Positions 1 to 7,645 of a stretch of DNA of 39,990 nt are shown piece by piece (position 1 is the stretch's first letter; each line of letters starts with the position of its first letter). The DNA comes from a virus. Made by a program: the position numbers and the translations under genes. Under the pieces are notes generated by a model. It was given only the letters and a program-made list of their open reading frames with translations. It did no database searches and was not told where the DNA came from. The stretch spans positions 1-39,990 of IMG/VR virus record IMGVR_UViG_3300031754_000009, one strand, 5' to 3'.

Positions 1-127
1 CGGCGTGCCCGCCAACCCCTCGGGCGTCGAAGTCGGGATCTGGCTCGCCAATCAGTCCTACAAATTCTGCATTCAGAACTCGCTCGGCGTGCAGCTCCGC
101 TGCATCGACAACATCCCTGGCTATGCC
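1..127. repeat. Terminal direct repeat, left copy (circular contig overlap)
   Basis: Bases 1-127 are identical to bases 39864-39990. The reading frame that begins at 39619 passes through the right copy and continues in the same frame after the left copy, so the repeat is an overlap of one circular molecule. The length of 127 equals a commonly used maximum assembly k-mer, which favours an assembly overlap over a biological terminal redundancy (inference). Confidence 0.95.
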
Positions 128-1603
128 TTCGGGATTCTGAATCTGGCGAACACCTGGGCTCTGGGGCAAACCTTTTCGACCGCGATCACCATCACCCCAA
201 CCGACAACCAGATCATCACTGGCGCCCCAGGTAACCAGACGACGGTCGATTTCCCGCCACCGACGGGAAACATCACCCTGCACTTCCCTTCCACGGGCGA
301 CACGATGGTCGGCCGCAATACCACGGACACACTGACCAACAAAACCCTGACCGCGCCCGTGATCAACAACGCGATCGAGACGATGCCGACGATCAACGGC
401 GCGGTGGTCGTGAATTCGCCGGGCACCTACGCCGCGATCGCGAACGCCAACCCGACCGGCACCACGGTTTCGACCCTCACCAAGCTGATCAACTCGACCG
501 CGCAGGCGACCATTGCAGCCACCACTGACACGCGCGGCATCATCGGGATCACGGTCTCGGGCGCAGGCAATACCGGAACCGCGATCGTCCAGGAATCGGG
601 TCTGGTGAACTGCGTTTTCGACGGGGCAACCAGCGCTGGGGACTACGTGCAGATTTCGGCGACGGTTGGCGGGGACTGCCACGACACCGGCTCGGCCACC
701 TATCCCTTGACCAACCAGATCGTCGGCCGGGTGATGACCACCAACGGCGGCGGGGGCACTTACCAGGTGTTGCTGTTCGGCCCGGACATCGAAGGCTCGT
801 CGGCGAATTCGATCGGCGTGACCATTGCGAACTCGGGTACAGGTACGAGTCTCTCGGCGCTTACGAAACTGGTGAATGCGCCCTCGCAGGCCCAGATCAC
901 CTCGACCGGCGACACGGGCGGCATCATCGGGATTACCACCGCCGGCGCTGGCACCACGGGAAGCGCCGTAGTTGCCCAGATGGGCTTGATCAACTGTCAA
1001 TTCGACGGCGCGACCACGGCGGGCGACTACGTGCAAAACTCGCCAACCGTGGGAGGCGACTGCCACGACGTGGGCGCAAGCTATCCCACCGCCGGGCAGG
1101 TGCTCGGGCGCGTGCTCTCGACCAACATCGGGGCCGGAGCGTACACCGTCGATCTCTTCCCGCCGGAAATCAACGCGCCTAAGTCGATTCTCGCCCAGTC
1201 GACCACCACCTCGCTCTCGACGACCGCGATCGGCAACTCGAACGCGACCGTGATCACGAAGGCCGTCACCATGCCGGCCTCGGGCTGTCCTTGCCGGGTG
1301 CAGGCCAACTGGTGGCTCTATGTATCGACGACCAACGCAGGGCAGGATGTAGCTTACGTCACCGACGGCACGGCGGGATTTGCCGGGTCGGAGACGGCGA
1401 CGACGGGCAGCGCGAGCGGCTATGGATTCAATGGCGCGGGAGCCTCGACCATCACCTACGCGAACAATGCCGTCATCACCTTCAACCTGATCATGGCATC
1501 GTCACACTCGGGCGGAACCACAGTCTCGAGCTCGCAACTCGGCACCTCGATTACGGGCGCGCCCGCCTCCGCGCTGAATCTGGTGGTCTATTCCTCGAAC
1601 TAA
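2..1603 (+). CDS. Tail fibre/spike protein, C-terminal part (gene continues from 39619)
   Basis: This is the 3' part of a 615-residue protein that starts at 39619 and crosses the contig junction. GTG at 5 is an internal valine codon, not a start. The N-terminal part has a signal peptide followed by a tail-fibre head-binding-like domain. This part holds a TLTNKTL motif typical of phage fibres (about residue 190), two tandem modules of about 120 residues (about 230-347 and 352-472), each with FDGAT and AGDYVQ and paired Cys (GGDCHD), and a Ser/Thr/Gly-rich C-terminal beta domain. It follows the ejection genes, where P22-like phages place the tailspike. Role as receptor-binding fibre is inferred. 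No catalytic motif is recognised. Confidence 0.85.
   Translation, partial: GVPANPSGVEVGIWLANQSYKFCIQNSLGVQLRCIDNIPGYAFGILNLANTWALGQTFSTAITITPTDNQIITGAPGNQTTVDFPPPTGNITLHFPSTGDTMVGRNTTDTLTNKTLTAPVINNAIETMPTINGAVVVNSPGTYAAIANANPTGTTVSTLTKLINSTAQATIAATTDTRGIIGITVSGAGNTGTAIVQESGLVNCVFDGATSAGDYVQISATVGGDCHDTGSATYPLTNQIVGRVMTTNGGGGTYQVLLFGPDIEGSSANSIGVTIANSGTGTSLSALTKLVNAPSQAQITSTGDTGGIIGITTAGAGTTGSAVVAQMGLINCQFDGATTAGDYVQNSPTVGGDCHDVGASYPTAGQVLGRVLSTNIGAGAYTVDLFPPEINAPKSILAQSTTTSLSTTAIGNSNATVITKAVTMPASGCPCRVQANWWLYVSTTNAGQDVAYVTDGTAGFAGSETATTGSASGYGFNGAGASTITYANNAVITFNLIMASSHSGGTTVSSSQLGTSITGAPASALNLVVYSSN
442..1170 (+). repeat. Intragenic tandem duplication (two ~384-bp modules) in the fibre gene
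   Basis: Two consecutive modules encode matching blocks: TLTKLINS/ALTKLVNA, RGIIGIT/GGIIGIT, NCVFDGAT/NCQFDGAT, VGGDCHD in both, and GRVMTTN/GRVLSTN. The first codons of the matching TKL blocks are 384 bp (128 codons) apart. Copies have diverged in DNA but keep the Cys pairs, indicating an old in-frame duplication of one beta-rich domain. Confidence 0.8.
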
Positions 1604-1624
1604 ACATGTCCTCGAACTAACATG
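1592..1624 (+). repeat. 16/17-bp tandem duplication spanning stop and start codons
   Basis: TCCTCGAACTAAACATG (1592-1608) is followed directly by TCCTCGAACTAACATG (1609-1624). The first copy ends the fibre gene (TAA at 1601-1603). It also creates a decoy ATG at 1606 that reads only four codons (M-S-S-N) before a stop. The second copy supplies the ATG at 1622 of the next gene. Confidence 0.85.
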
Positions 1625-2761
1625 AGACGCCTTCTCTTCTTTCGCCTTTCGCTGTTCCTGCTCGCGGTCTCCTCCTTCGCTCAGGTCAACTCCGCCCGCA
1701 TGCTCTCGGGCGTGAACGCGCAGACCGGCTCGAGCTACACCTTTGTCGCGCTCGACTCGACGCGCATCACCACGTTCTCGAATGGCGCAGGTGTGGCGGT
1801 CACGCTGCCGGCGGGCACGACGCAGAACTTCGGAGCGGGAGCGGTCTTCTCGGCGAAGAACATCGGCGCGGGTCTAGTCACCATCACCTGCTCGTCGTGC
1901 ACGATTAACTCGACCGGCACGGCGTCCTCGACGCTCGCGCTCGCGACTGGGCAGAACGCCGATCTCTACTCGGACGGGACGAACTACGTGGCCTTCGTGC
2001 CGCCGGTAGTCTCGAGCAGCACCCCGACCATCGGAGACTGCCTGCTGTTTTCGACCAACGGCAGCGGACTGTTCGATCCGAGCGCGTGCCCGCCACATTT
2101 CATCCAAGTCGTTGCGGACCCGATCTCTACTCTTTCCGTCATCGGGAGCGCGCAAGCGGCCCAAAGCATTGGGAACACCACGACTGTCATCGCCGGAACC
2201 GCAACCGAGACAGGGGCAGTGACGCTCACTTCGGCCGCGTCAGCCTCAACCAATGATGTGGTTGATGTCGACCAGGGATTCGGCGCGGCCCAAGGGGATT
2301 CTTTTAACACCTACGGCTCAATGCGGCACTATGCCGTGCGCCTTCGCCTGAACAACACCGCGAACGTGCGCTACTGGTGGGGTCTGGCGAATGCCGCTCC
2401 GCAATTCGGCACAGCAGCGTACTCGACCAACACGCCCAACACCACGTACTGCATGTTCCGCTATTCGGCGGGCACGGATACGACCATCAAGGCCGCCTGC
2501 GGCACGTCCTCGGCCGCGCAAACGATCGCGGACACCACGGTCGCAGTCGACACCACCGCCTCCCACCTCTTCGAGATCACGAACGTGGGCGGAGCGACGA
2601 CCAGCTTCAACTTCCTGATCGACGGAACGGTGCGGGCGACCATCTCGACCAATCTGCCGACGGCGGCGACCAACTACGGCATGCTGGCGGTCGGCGATAA
2701 CCAGAACACGGCGACGGCGATCGGGTTCACGTTCTTCAATTCGACCATCGTTCTCAAGTAA
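1622..2761 (+). CDS. Secreted fibre-like protein with C-terminal lectin-like domain
   Basis: 379 residues. The N-terminus is a clear Sec signal peptide: Arg-Arg, a hydrophobic stretch, then SSFA|Q near residue 21. After it comes a beta-rich segment (about 35-125) with the pattern NGAGVAVTLPAGT...FGAGAVFSAKN, like glycine-rich phage fibre domains. The last 190 residues look like a jelly-roll or concanavalin-like sheet (YWWGLAN, FNFLIDGT, FTFFNSTIVLK), though no family can be named. The gene follows the tail fibre directly. No Shine-Dalgarno is visible, so translation may be coupled to the upstream gene. It could be a second receptor-binding fibre or a secreted surface protein. The export signal is seen; the role is inferred. 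Confidence 0.75.
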   Translation: MRRLLFFRLSLFLLAVSSFAQVNSARMLSGVNAQTGSSYTFVALDSTRITTFSNGAGVAVTLPAGTTQNFGAGAVFSAKNIGAGLVTITCSSCTINSTGTASSTLALATGQNADLYSDGTNYVAFVPPVVSSSTPTIGDCLLFSTNGSGLFDPSACPPHFIQVVADPISTLSVIGSAQAAQSIGNTTTVIAGTATETGAVTLTSAASASTNDVVDVDQGFGAAQGDSFNTYGSMRHYAVRLRLNNTANVRYWWGLANAAPQFGTAAYSTNTPNTTYCMFRYSAGTDTTIKAACGTSSAAQTIADTTVAVDTTASHLFEITNVGGATTSFNFLIDGTVRATISTNLPTAATNYGMLAVGDNQNTATAIGFTFFNSTIVLK

Positions 2762-2788
2762 GTCGACTCCTTCGCTTAGGCAACACGA

Positions 2789-3655
2789 ATGAAAAAACTT
2801 CTAATCTTCTGCTCCTTCATGCTCCTGCTGTGGGCGGCGCTGTTCCTGCTGATGGGGCAGATCAACAATGGGGGGGGAGGCGGGAGCACATTCACCGGAG
2901 GCACGATCACAACTCCGATTCTGGGCGCGAACGGAACTTGTTCAGCCGCCACCTATGGCTTTACGACCAATTCAGGCTACGGAGAAATTTTCCTTTCTGG
3001 TGTAGGTGCGGCGATGGCGGCGGGCGGAAACTGCACGGCTGGGTTTTCATCGACCTCTGTCGTGATGGGGTCAGCGATTAGTTTGGAATGGACAAACGGC
3101 GCTCCATTGACCAACGCCAACGACACTGGAATGGACAGGCCGACTGGGGGATTGCTTCAAGAAAATGCAGGTACGCCGGGAACCGAAGGCGGGTTACTGC
3201 GCCCCGGATTTGATTCGTGTCGCGTCACCGCCGACATCACACTCCCAGTCAACACGGCAACGACGGTGTGCTCCTGGTCGCTGCCTGCGCTTGCGAAGGC
3301 TTGGGCATGGCAGTGTGAAATTCCCTGGGTGATTTCGGCGGGCACGGGCACGAACACCCTGGCCATCATCGCGAATGCCTCGCAGACTCCTACCGCCGCA
3401 ACCAACGGCTTTGCGGAGATTCTGACCACGAATACCGGCACGGCGACAGAGGCGACGACTGCGATCTCCGCCTCTGGAGCCACTACGCTTCTTACCTCCG
3501 GAACCATCACGCCCGCCGCGACGGTGTTCTCGGCCCGCACCTCTGGAACCGTTCTGGCTTCCGGGACTGCTGGAACGTTTGCCATCCAGATGACCGCAGC
3601 AGGGACAACGGCGACGGCAGCAGCCAAGGCCGGGGCGACCTGCTTGCTCTACTAA
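2789..3655 (+). CDS. Exported, Gly/Thr/Ala-rich fibre-like protein
   Basis: 288 residues starting MKKLL. A hydrophobic stretch to about residue 23 ends in LLMG|Q and is followed by a Gly run. It may be a signal peptide or an N-terminal anchor; Gly at -1 is acceptable but not ideal. The rest is low in charge and rich in Gly, Thr, Ala and Ser, with Cys pairs (near 51, 76, 144 and 157) that would suit an oxidising compartment. The C-terminal third has alternating beta-type repeats (TSGTVLASGTAGTFAIQMTA). It is second in a run of three signal-peptide genes after the tail fibre. No family is recognised. Confidence 0.7.
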   Translation: MKKLLIFCSFMLLLWAALFLLMGQINNGGGGGSTFTGGTITTPILGANGTCSAATYGFTTNSGYGEIFLSGVGAAMAAGGNCTAGFSSTSVVMGSAISLEWTNGAPLTNANDTGMDRPTGGLLQENAGTPGTEGGLLRPGFDSCRVTADITLPVNTATTVCSWSLPALAKAWAWQCEIPWVISAGTGTNTLAIIANASQTPTAATNGFAEILTTNTGTATEATTAISASGATTLLTSGTITPAATVFSARTSGTVLASGTAGTFAIQMTAAGTTATAAAKAGATCLLY

Positions 3656-3682
3656 CCTTGAGGAATTCTAGAAAGTGTCCGC

Positions 3683-5128
3683 ATGAAAGTGTCTCGGCTC
3701 TTAGCTGCATTCTTCGTCTTGCTCTCTTCCCTCTCCGCGCAGATCAGTCAGAACGGTGGAAGCGGAGGCGGAAATTCCTACCTCTGGACTCGTGTCGGAA
3801 CCGTGATCTATCCCCGCGCTGATCTGGCAATCGATCAACAGGCGGTGCAGGAAGTCAGCGTGATGTACGACACCAGCGGGAACTGCCCCGTCATCGGATC
3901 GGGATATGGGACGGGTTGCTGGCGGGCGTGGTTTCACTGCGGCTGGTCGACTAACAATATTTGCGCGGCCGAAAGTACAGACGCATTCACCTGGCAACGC
4001 AGTGCAGGGGCGGTAGGCGGGTTAACAGCGAACTCCTATGCCACGCCCTTCGTGTGGAAGGCTGGCACAACTTATTATTTCTTGGGCTCCCGAACCAGCG
4101 GAAATCTGGATGAGTGGACATCGACTGACGGGTTCAACTGGGCGAATCCGAGCGCTTCGATCCTGACTCCCGGAAGCGCGGGTACATGGGATTCCTCATC
4201 GCTTGGCAACACTTCGGTGGTCACTTTCGGGCCGGTCGCGGGGATGTGGTACATGCTTTACGATGCCGTGGGAACGGGCTGTTTAAAGAACTGCATCGGC
4301 ACTGCGACCTCAACAAATAACGGGGTTAGTTGGACAAAGGGCGGAAGCAACCCAGTCATGACCGGCGGCACGCTGGGAGGCATCGGCGGTCCCGATCTGC
4401 ACTATGCCAACGGGCAATGGTATGCCTACATGCACACCGGGCAACTGCCCAGCGACATCTACTTCTCGACCTCGACCGATTTCGTGAACTGGACAACTCC
4501 GACGTTGGTCTTAAGGCGACAGACTCCGGATGAAGGCGTCAGTATTGGAACAGGGAGTCAGGCGCAAATCTCTGACCCTTTTGTGATGGAAGCGCCCTGT
4601 ATCGCTTTTTGGCCGAACGCAAATACGCCCGTGCTCTACAACAGCACCAACAAATGCTCATTCATGTTTTATGAAGCCATCGTCTTCCAATCGAGCCCGA
4701 ACGATTCCCACATCAAGCTGGCCGTGGCGAATATGCCACTCGCGCAAACACTAGCCGCGCAGCAAGCGAGCGCCGCGAATCTGGGTGTCGAACTGGGAGG
4801 ACAACCATTCGTCCAGGAAATTTACGATGTGCCGACGACATCGTCTGCCGGAAAGCTTTTCGGAGTAACCCCGGATTACTGGATGACGCGGACCAGCGCG
4901 AACACGGATGTTGCTGGGGAGCTTGCGTTTTCTTCCGCGACCATAGCGACCTACTCCTGGGTCGGGAAGTACAGCAACCATCCCGAATGCGGCGCCACCC
5001 CGCAGTTTGATCTAGGCGCGACGCCGCCGCGCATGTGGATCACCTACTCGACCACTGTGTCCTTCACCATCAACTTCTCGGCAGCGGTGACCGGCTCAGT
5101 CAGCTATCACTGCGACGGACGCAACTAG
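3683..5128 (+). CDS. Secreted GH43/GH32-type five-bladed beta-propeller glycosidase-like protein
   Basis: 481 residues with a signal peptide (MKVSRLLAAFFVLLSSLSA|Q, cleavage about 19/20). The next 330 residues carry repeated blade motifs of the kind S-T-D/N-x-x-x-W: TDAFTW (99-104), STDGFNW (147-153), STNNGVSW (210-217) and STDFVNW (264-270). These recur in GH43/GH32/GH117-type five-bladed propellers. DP-F-VMEAP (298-305) resembles the segment with the general-acid Glu (E303), and D47 or D51 near the first strand could be the base. The last 110 residues form a separate beta domain. Likely an exopolysaccharide depolymerase acting outside the cytoplasm. Fold assignment is moderately sure; activity and substrate are inferred. 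Confidence 0.7.
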   Translation: MKVSRLLAAFFVLLSSLSAQISQNGGSGGGNSYLWTRVGTVIYPRADLAIDQQAVQEVSVMYDTSGNCPVIGSGYGTGCWRAWFHCGWSTNNICAAESTDAFTWQRSAGAVGGLTANSYATPFVWKAGTTYYFLGSRTSGNLDEWTSTDGFNWANPSASILTPGSAGTWDSSSLGNTSVVTFGPVAGMWYMLYDAVGTGCLKNCIGTATSTNNGVSWTKGGSNPVMTGGTLGGIGGPDLHYANGQWYAYMHTGQLPSDIYFSTSTDFVNWTTPTLVLRRQTPDEGVSIGTGSQAQISDPFVMEAPCIAFWPNANTPVLYNSTNKCSFMFYEAIVFQSSPNDSHIKLAVANMPLAQTLAAQQASAANLGVELGGQPFVQEIYDVPTTSSAGKLFGVTPDYWMTRTSANTDVAGELAFSSATIATYSWVGKYSNHPECGATPQFDLGATPPRMWITYSTTVSFTINFSAAVTGSVSYHCDGRN

Positions 5129-5176
5129 AACGCAATCTTTCTTCCCCACATCTTTTCCTCAAAGGAGTTCTCTCTC

Positions 5177-5347
5177 ATGAAATCCTGTCTCATTCGTTGC
5201 GCCCTCGCGGGCGTCGCTTCCCTTCTCACCGGCGGCTTCCTGGGCTATAGCTACGGAGCCTATGTGTACTCGCGAGCCGAGTACGTTTTCAAAGCTGCGC
5301 AGAATCTCGAAATCGGGCTGCGCAACAAGCTGCGGAATCTACTCTGA
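5177..5347 (+). CDS. Small membrane protein at the head of the lysis block
   Basis: 56 residues starting MKSCLIRC, preceded by AAAGGAG at 5161-5167. One hydrophobic segment (about 9-31) with Gly-rich helix packing (GGFLGYSYGAYVY) is followed by a charged amphipathic tail. The stop TGA (5345-5347) overlaps the ATG of the next gene, so the two are probably translationally coupled. Size, topology and position fit a holin, antiholin or other lysis accessory, but no family is recognised. The N-terminus could also be read as a signal peptide. Confidence 0.6.
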   Translation: MKSCLIRCALAGVASLLTGGFLGYSYGAYVYSRAEYVFKAAQNLEIGLRNKLRNLL

Positions 5348-5904
5348 TGGCCGGGGCACAAAACTTCATCCAGAAAGCTCTGCCCTGGATCGGCAAAGCG
5401 GTGGGTGCGTTTGCGGCCTCTGGGCCGATCGGACTGCTCACCGTCGCGGCGCAAGGCATCGGGGAGATTGTCGGCAAAAACGTGCCGCCCACCACCGACG
5501 CAATTTCGGCCGCCATCGCCGGAGCCACGCCCGACCAACTCATCGCCATGAAGAAAGTGGACGATGATTTCGCCGCGCAGATGAAGCAGATGGGCTTCAC
5601 CGACGCGGAGGAGTTGGAGCAGATCTTCGCGGGCGATCGGGCGAGCGCGAGAGAGATGCAAACGCAGACTCGCTCCTGGCTTCCGGGGGCACTGGCGATT
5701 TTCATCACCCTCGGCTTCTTCTCGCTCCTGGCCTTGATTGCATTTCACGCCACGCCAGCGAGCAGCGAAAAAGCCCTCGACATCATGCTCGGCTCGCTCG
5801 CGACGGCTTGGATCATGGTGGTCGGATTCTATTTCGGAAGTTCTTCCGGCCACGAGCGCGCAACCGAACTGCTGGCCCAGAGCACGCCTGTGGTCGCGAA
5901 GTAG
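5347..5904 (+). CDS. Putative holin, GTA-holin (3TM)-like
   Basis: 185 residues. A glycine-rich weakly hydrophobic N-terminus (about 10-42, WIGKAVGAFAASGPIG) is followed by a charged helical middle (70-110) and two strong membrane segments (about 111-131 and 144-165). The end of the second reads WIMVVGFYFGSSSGHE. This layout and the GFYFGSS ending recur in holin-like proteins of the GTA-holin 3TM type found beside phage endolysins. It lies four genes before the endolysin candidate at 6441. Role in opening the inner membrane is inferred from family resemblance and position. Confidence 0.65.
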   Translation: MAGAQNFIQKALPWIGKAVGAFAASGPIGLLTVAAQGIGEIVGKNVPPTTDAISAAIAGATPDQLIAMKKVDDDFAAQMKQMGFTDAEELEQIFAGDRASAREMQTQTRSWLPGALAIFITLGFFSLLALIAFHATPASSEKALDIMLGSLATAWIMVVGFYFGSSSGHERATELLAQSTPVVAK

Positions 5905-6195
5905 ATGGACCCGTTCTCCATCGATCCGCACGAGTATGAGTACTACAAGCAGGTGCATCCGCCGCGCGTCACCGACTACACCAAGCGCACGCCCGAGCAG
6001 ATGGCGCGCGACATCACGGTTTGCCACGACAACCTGCGTCGGCAGATTCGAATCAACGACAAGCTGGTCGCGCAACTGGAGCGGGAAAAAATCTGGCGGC
6101 GGGTTCTGATTTCGGCGGTAGTAGGGCAGTGGACCGTGCTGCTTATCCTGTTCAAGTGGGGACTGCCGCTCGCTATGAAGGGTTTGGGGAAGTGA
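5905..6195 (+). CDS. Single-pass membrane protein in lysis block (spanin-like position)
   Basis: 96 residues. A hydrophilic N-terminal half, with a short helical stretch (about 31-65, QMARDITVCHDNLRRQ...LVAQLEREKI), leads to one hydrophobic segment near the C-terminus (about 68-91). The ATG abuts the previous stop (TAG at 5902-5904), and its own stop overlaps the next ATG. With the membrane segment at the C-terminus it is not a classic inner-membrane spanin. It may be a holin regulator or membrane tether. Function unknown. Confidence 0.55.
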   Translation: MDPFSIDPHEYEYYKQVHPPRVTDYTKRTPEQMARDITVCHDNLRRQIRINDKLVAQLEREKIWRRVLISAVVGQWTVLLILFKWGLPLAMKGLGK

Positions 6196-6437
6196 TGCCT
6201 GAGAAAGTTTCCCGCATTGTGCTCGAAGAGTACGAACTGATTGGCAAGAACCGCTCCGCCACCGACGATGACTACTACGAGTTGGTGTTCAAGTTCGTGC
6301 ACCTGAAACCCTCGCGCATCGCGACCTTCCGCTTCGACAAAGGCCCGCGCACCTCCATCCTGACCCACAACAAGGCCAACGCGAAAAGCGTGCACGACGG
6401 AGACAAGTTCCGCATCGTGCTGGAGCGGGTGGAGTAG
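6195..6437 (+). CDS. Small hypothetical protein in lysis block
   Basis: 80 residues starting MPEKVSR at an ATG that overlaps the previous stop (TGATG, 6193-6197). The protein is charged and soluble with alternating beta-type segments (YYELVFKFVHLK, ATFRF, FRIVLERVE), and no signal peptide or membrane segment. It lies directly before the endolysin candidate. No family is recognised; a cytoplasmic lysis or virion accessory is possible. Confidence 0.6.
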   Translation: MPEKVSRIVLEEYELIGKNRSATDDDYYELVFKFVHLKPSRIATFRFDKGPRTSILTHNKANAKSVHDGDKFRIVLERVE

Positions 6438-6440
6438 CCG

Positions 6441-6830
6441 ATGTGGCTCTACGAACAGGCTACTGGGAAACTCTTCGATCAAGACGGAGAACTGGTCGGC
6501 GCCGGCTACTCCGGCGGAAATTGCGGCCAGAATCCTGAGGGGAAAAACAATCCCGCTATGCAGAAGATTCATTGCGTGGGCCCGCTCCCGATCGGCGTCT
6601 ACACCATCTCGCCACCAGAAGACACGGTGACCCACGGGCCGTTCGTCTTGCCGCTCACGCCCTACCCGACCAATTTCATGTTCGGGCGAAGCGGGTTTCT
6701 GATCCACGGCGATTCGGTGCTCAGGCCGGGGGATGCTTCGGAGGGTTGCATCATCATGCCGCGTGCGGTGCGTGAGCGAATCTGGCAGTCGCACGACTAC
6801 AGCTTGCAGGTGATCGCCGAGAAGGCTTAG
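6441..6830 (+). CDS. Endolysin candidate, Tlde1/DUF2778-type (L,D-transpeptidase-like fold)
   Basis: 129 residues. The whole protein matches the pattern of the DUF2778/Tlde1 domain: YSGGNCGQNP near 23-32, CVGPLPIGVY (45-54), THGPFVLPL, then GRSGFLIHGDS (82-92) and SEGCIIMP (100-107). His89 and Cys103 are spaced as in the catalytic His/Cys of YkuD-like L,D-transpeptidase folds. Tlde1 proteins cut or exchange cross-links in peptidoglycan. Here, after a holin-like gene and with no signal peptide, the natural role is endolysin. The stop overlaps by 4 bp the stop of the convergent gene at 6827. Confidence 0.75.
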   Translation: MWLYEQATGKLFDQDGELVGAGYSGGNCGQNPEGKNNPAMQKIHCVGPLPIGVYTISPPEDTVTHGPFVLPLTPYPTNFMFGRSGFLIHGDSVLRPGDASEGCIIMPRAVRERIWQSHDYSLQVIAEKA

Positions 6831-7216
6831 GGCGTGCAGCGCAGCTTTAGGGTTTGCTCAGGCGTACTGTAAAGCACTTGGTCGTGAGCGATGCCACTCA
6901 AATCCTCAGTATGCGCAGGCAGGACGGCTACGCAGTGCTGCTCGATCCATGAATCTAGATCAACAACTTGTTGGTATTCGTGATCCTTGCAAACTGCAAC
7001 CCGGCGTCCAGCCTGCGGCCCATCCCCAATTACAATCGCCTCACCTTCAAAACAATGGACGGCCTGTGTGGTGAAAGCAAGATTGCCGCTCGTACTAGGT
7101 TCGGGATTCTGGGCGTGGGCTGGCAGCGTTCCGCTCGCGCTAATCATTCCCCACAACCAAACCAGGAACAGCACGCTCAGAACGATCTCGAACCAGTTCC
7201 GTCTGATCCAGTTCAT
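6827..7216 (-). CDS. Exported small protein with Ala-x-Ala|Gln signal peptide
   Basis: 129 residues on the minus strand, preceded by AAGGG at a good distance from ATG 7216. Positively charged MNWIRRNW, a hydrophobic stretch (about 10-25) and TLPAHA|Q near 35 form a Sec signal peptide. The mature part has Cys pairs (near 54, 76, 95 and 127) that suggest disulfides. It is convergent with the endolysin and follows a Cys-rich minus-strand gene by 12 bp, so these two form a separate small operon read from the divergent region at 7604-7756. Possible superinfection-exclusion or envelope protein; no family recognised. Confidence 0.65.
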   Translation of the reverse strand: MNWIRRNWFEIVLSVLFLVWLWGMISASGTLPAHAQNPEPSTSGNLAFTTQAVHCFEGEAIVIGDGPQAGRRVAVCKDHEYQQVVDLDSWIEQHCVAVLPAHTEDLSGIAHDQVLYSTPEQTLKLRCTP

Positions 7217-7228
7217 AATTCCCTTTCT

Positions 7229-7603
7229 CTAGCCCGCCGCGTTCAGTCTCTTCTGTGGCGGGATGATCTCCGGGGCCGGCAGCGTCGCTTCCCTGCGAGA
7301 GAGCCGCGCTACCACCTTGCGGTGCAGTTCTTCGTAGCCCGCCGCGCACACTCCCGGATCGGTGCCCACCAGATTCTGCAGCGCGAAATAGGCGGCCACT
7401 TCGATCGGGTGATTGCCTCCCGGTTGTGAGCCCATGGCGGTCGCGAGCGCGCACTGGGTGCAGAGGTAAAGCCGCTCGGACTTCGAGGTGCGCTGCTTAC
7501 CCATGCCGACGGTCTGGTAGAACAGGCTCAAGGCGGCGGCACCTTCGTTGGTGTCAATCAAGCGATCGCATTTCATGCAGGTCTGGGGCTTGCGCACTGG
7601 CAT
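7229..7603 (-). CDS. Cys4 zinc-binding hypothetical protein
   Basis: 124 residues, preceded on the minus strand by AGAGGGAG upstream of ATG 7603. Two CxxC pairs, CMKC (9-12) and CTQC (48-51), flank a 35-residue segment as in treble-clef or zinc-ribbon folds, followed by a helical tail. First gene of the short minus-strand operon with the exported protein at 6827. The adjacent tandem palindromes (7624-7645) may be its operator. A DNA-binding or regulatory role is possible but not shown. Confidence 0.6.
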   Translation of the reverse strand: MPVRKPQTCMKCDRLIDTNEGAAALSLFYQTVGMGKQRTSKSERLYLCTQCALATAMGSQPGGNHPIEVAAYFALQNLVGTDPGVCAAGYEELHRKVVARLSRREATLPAPEIIPPQKRLNAAG

Positions 7604-7623
7604 CTGTGGCTCCCTCTTTGCTG

Positions 7624-7645
7624 CCTATTAATAGCCTATTAATAG
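7624..7645. promoter_or_regulatory. Tandem 10-bp palindromes between divergent genes (operator candidate)
   Basis: CCTATTAATAG occurs twice in direct succession (7624-7634, 7635-7645). Each copy holds the perfect palindrome CTATTAATAG, and the centres are 11 bp apart, about one helical turn. The site lies about 20 bp upstream of the minus-strand gene at 7603, in the 150-240 bp spacer that separates it from the plus-strand early genes. The rest of this spacer shows no convincing promoter. Confidence 0.55.
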
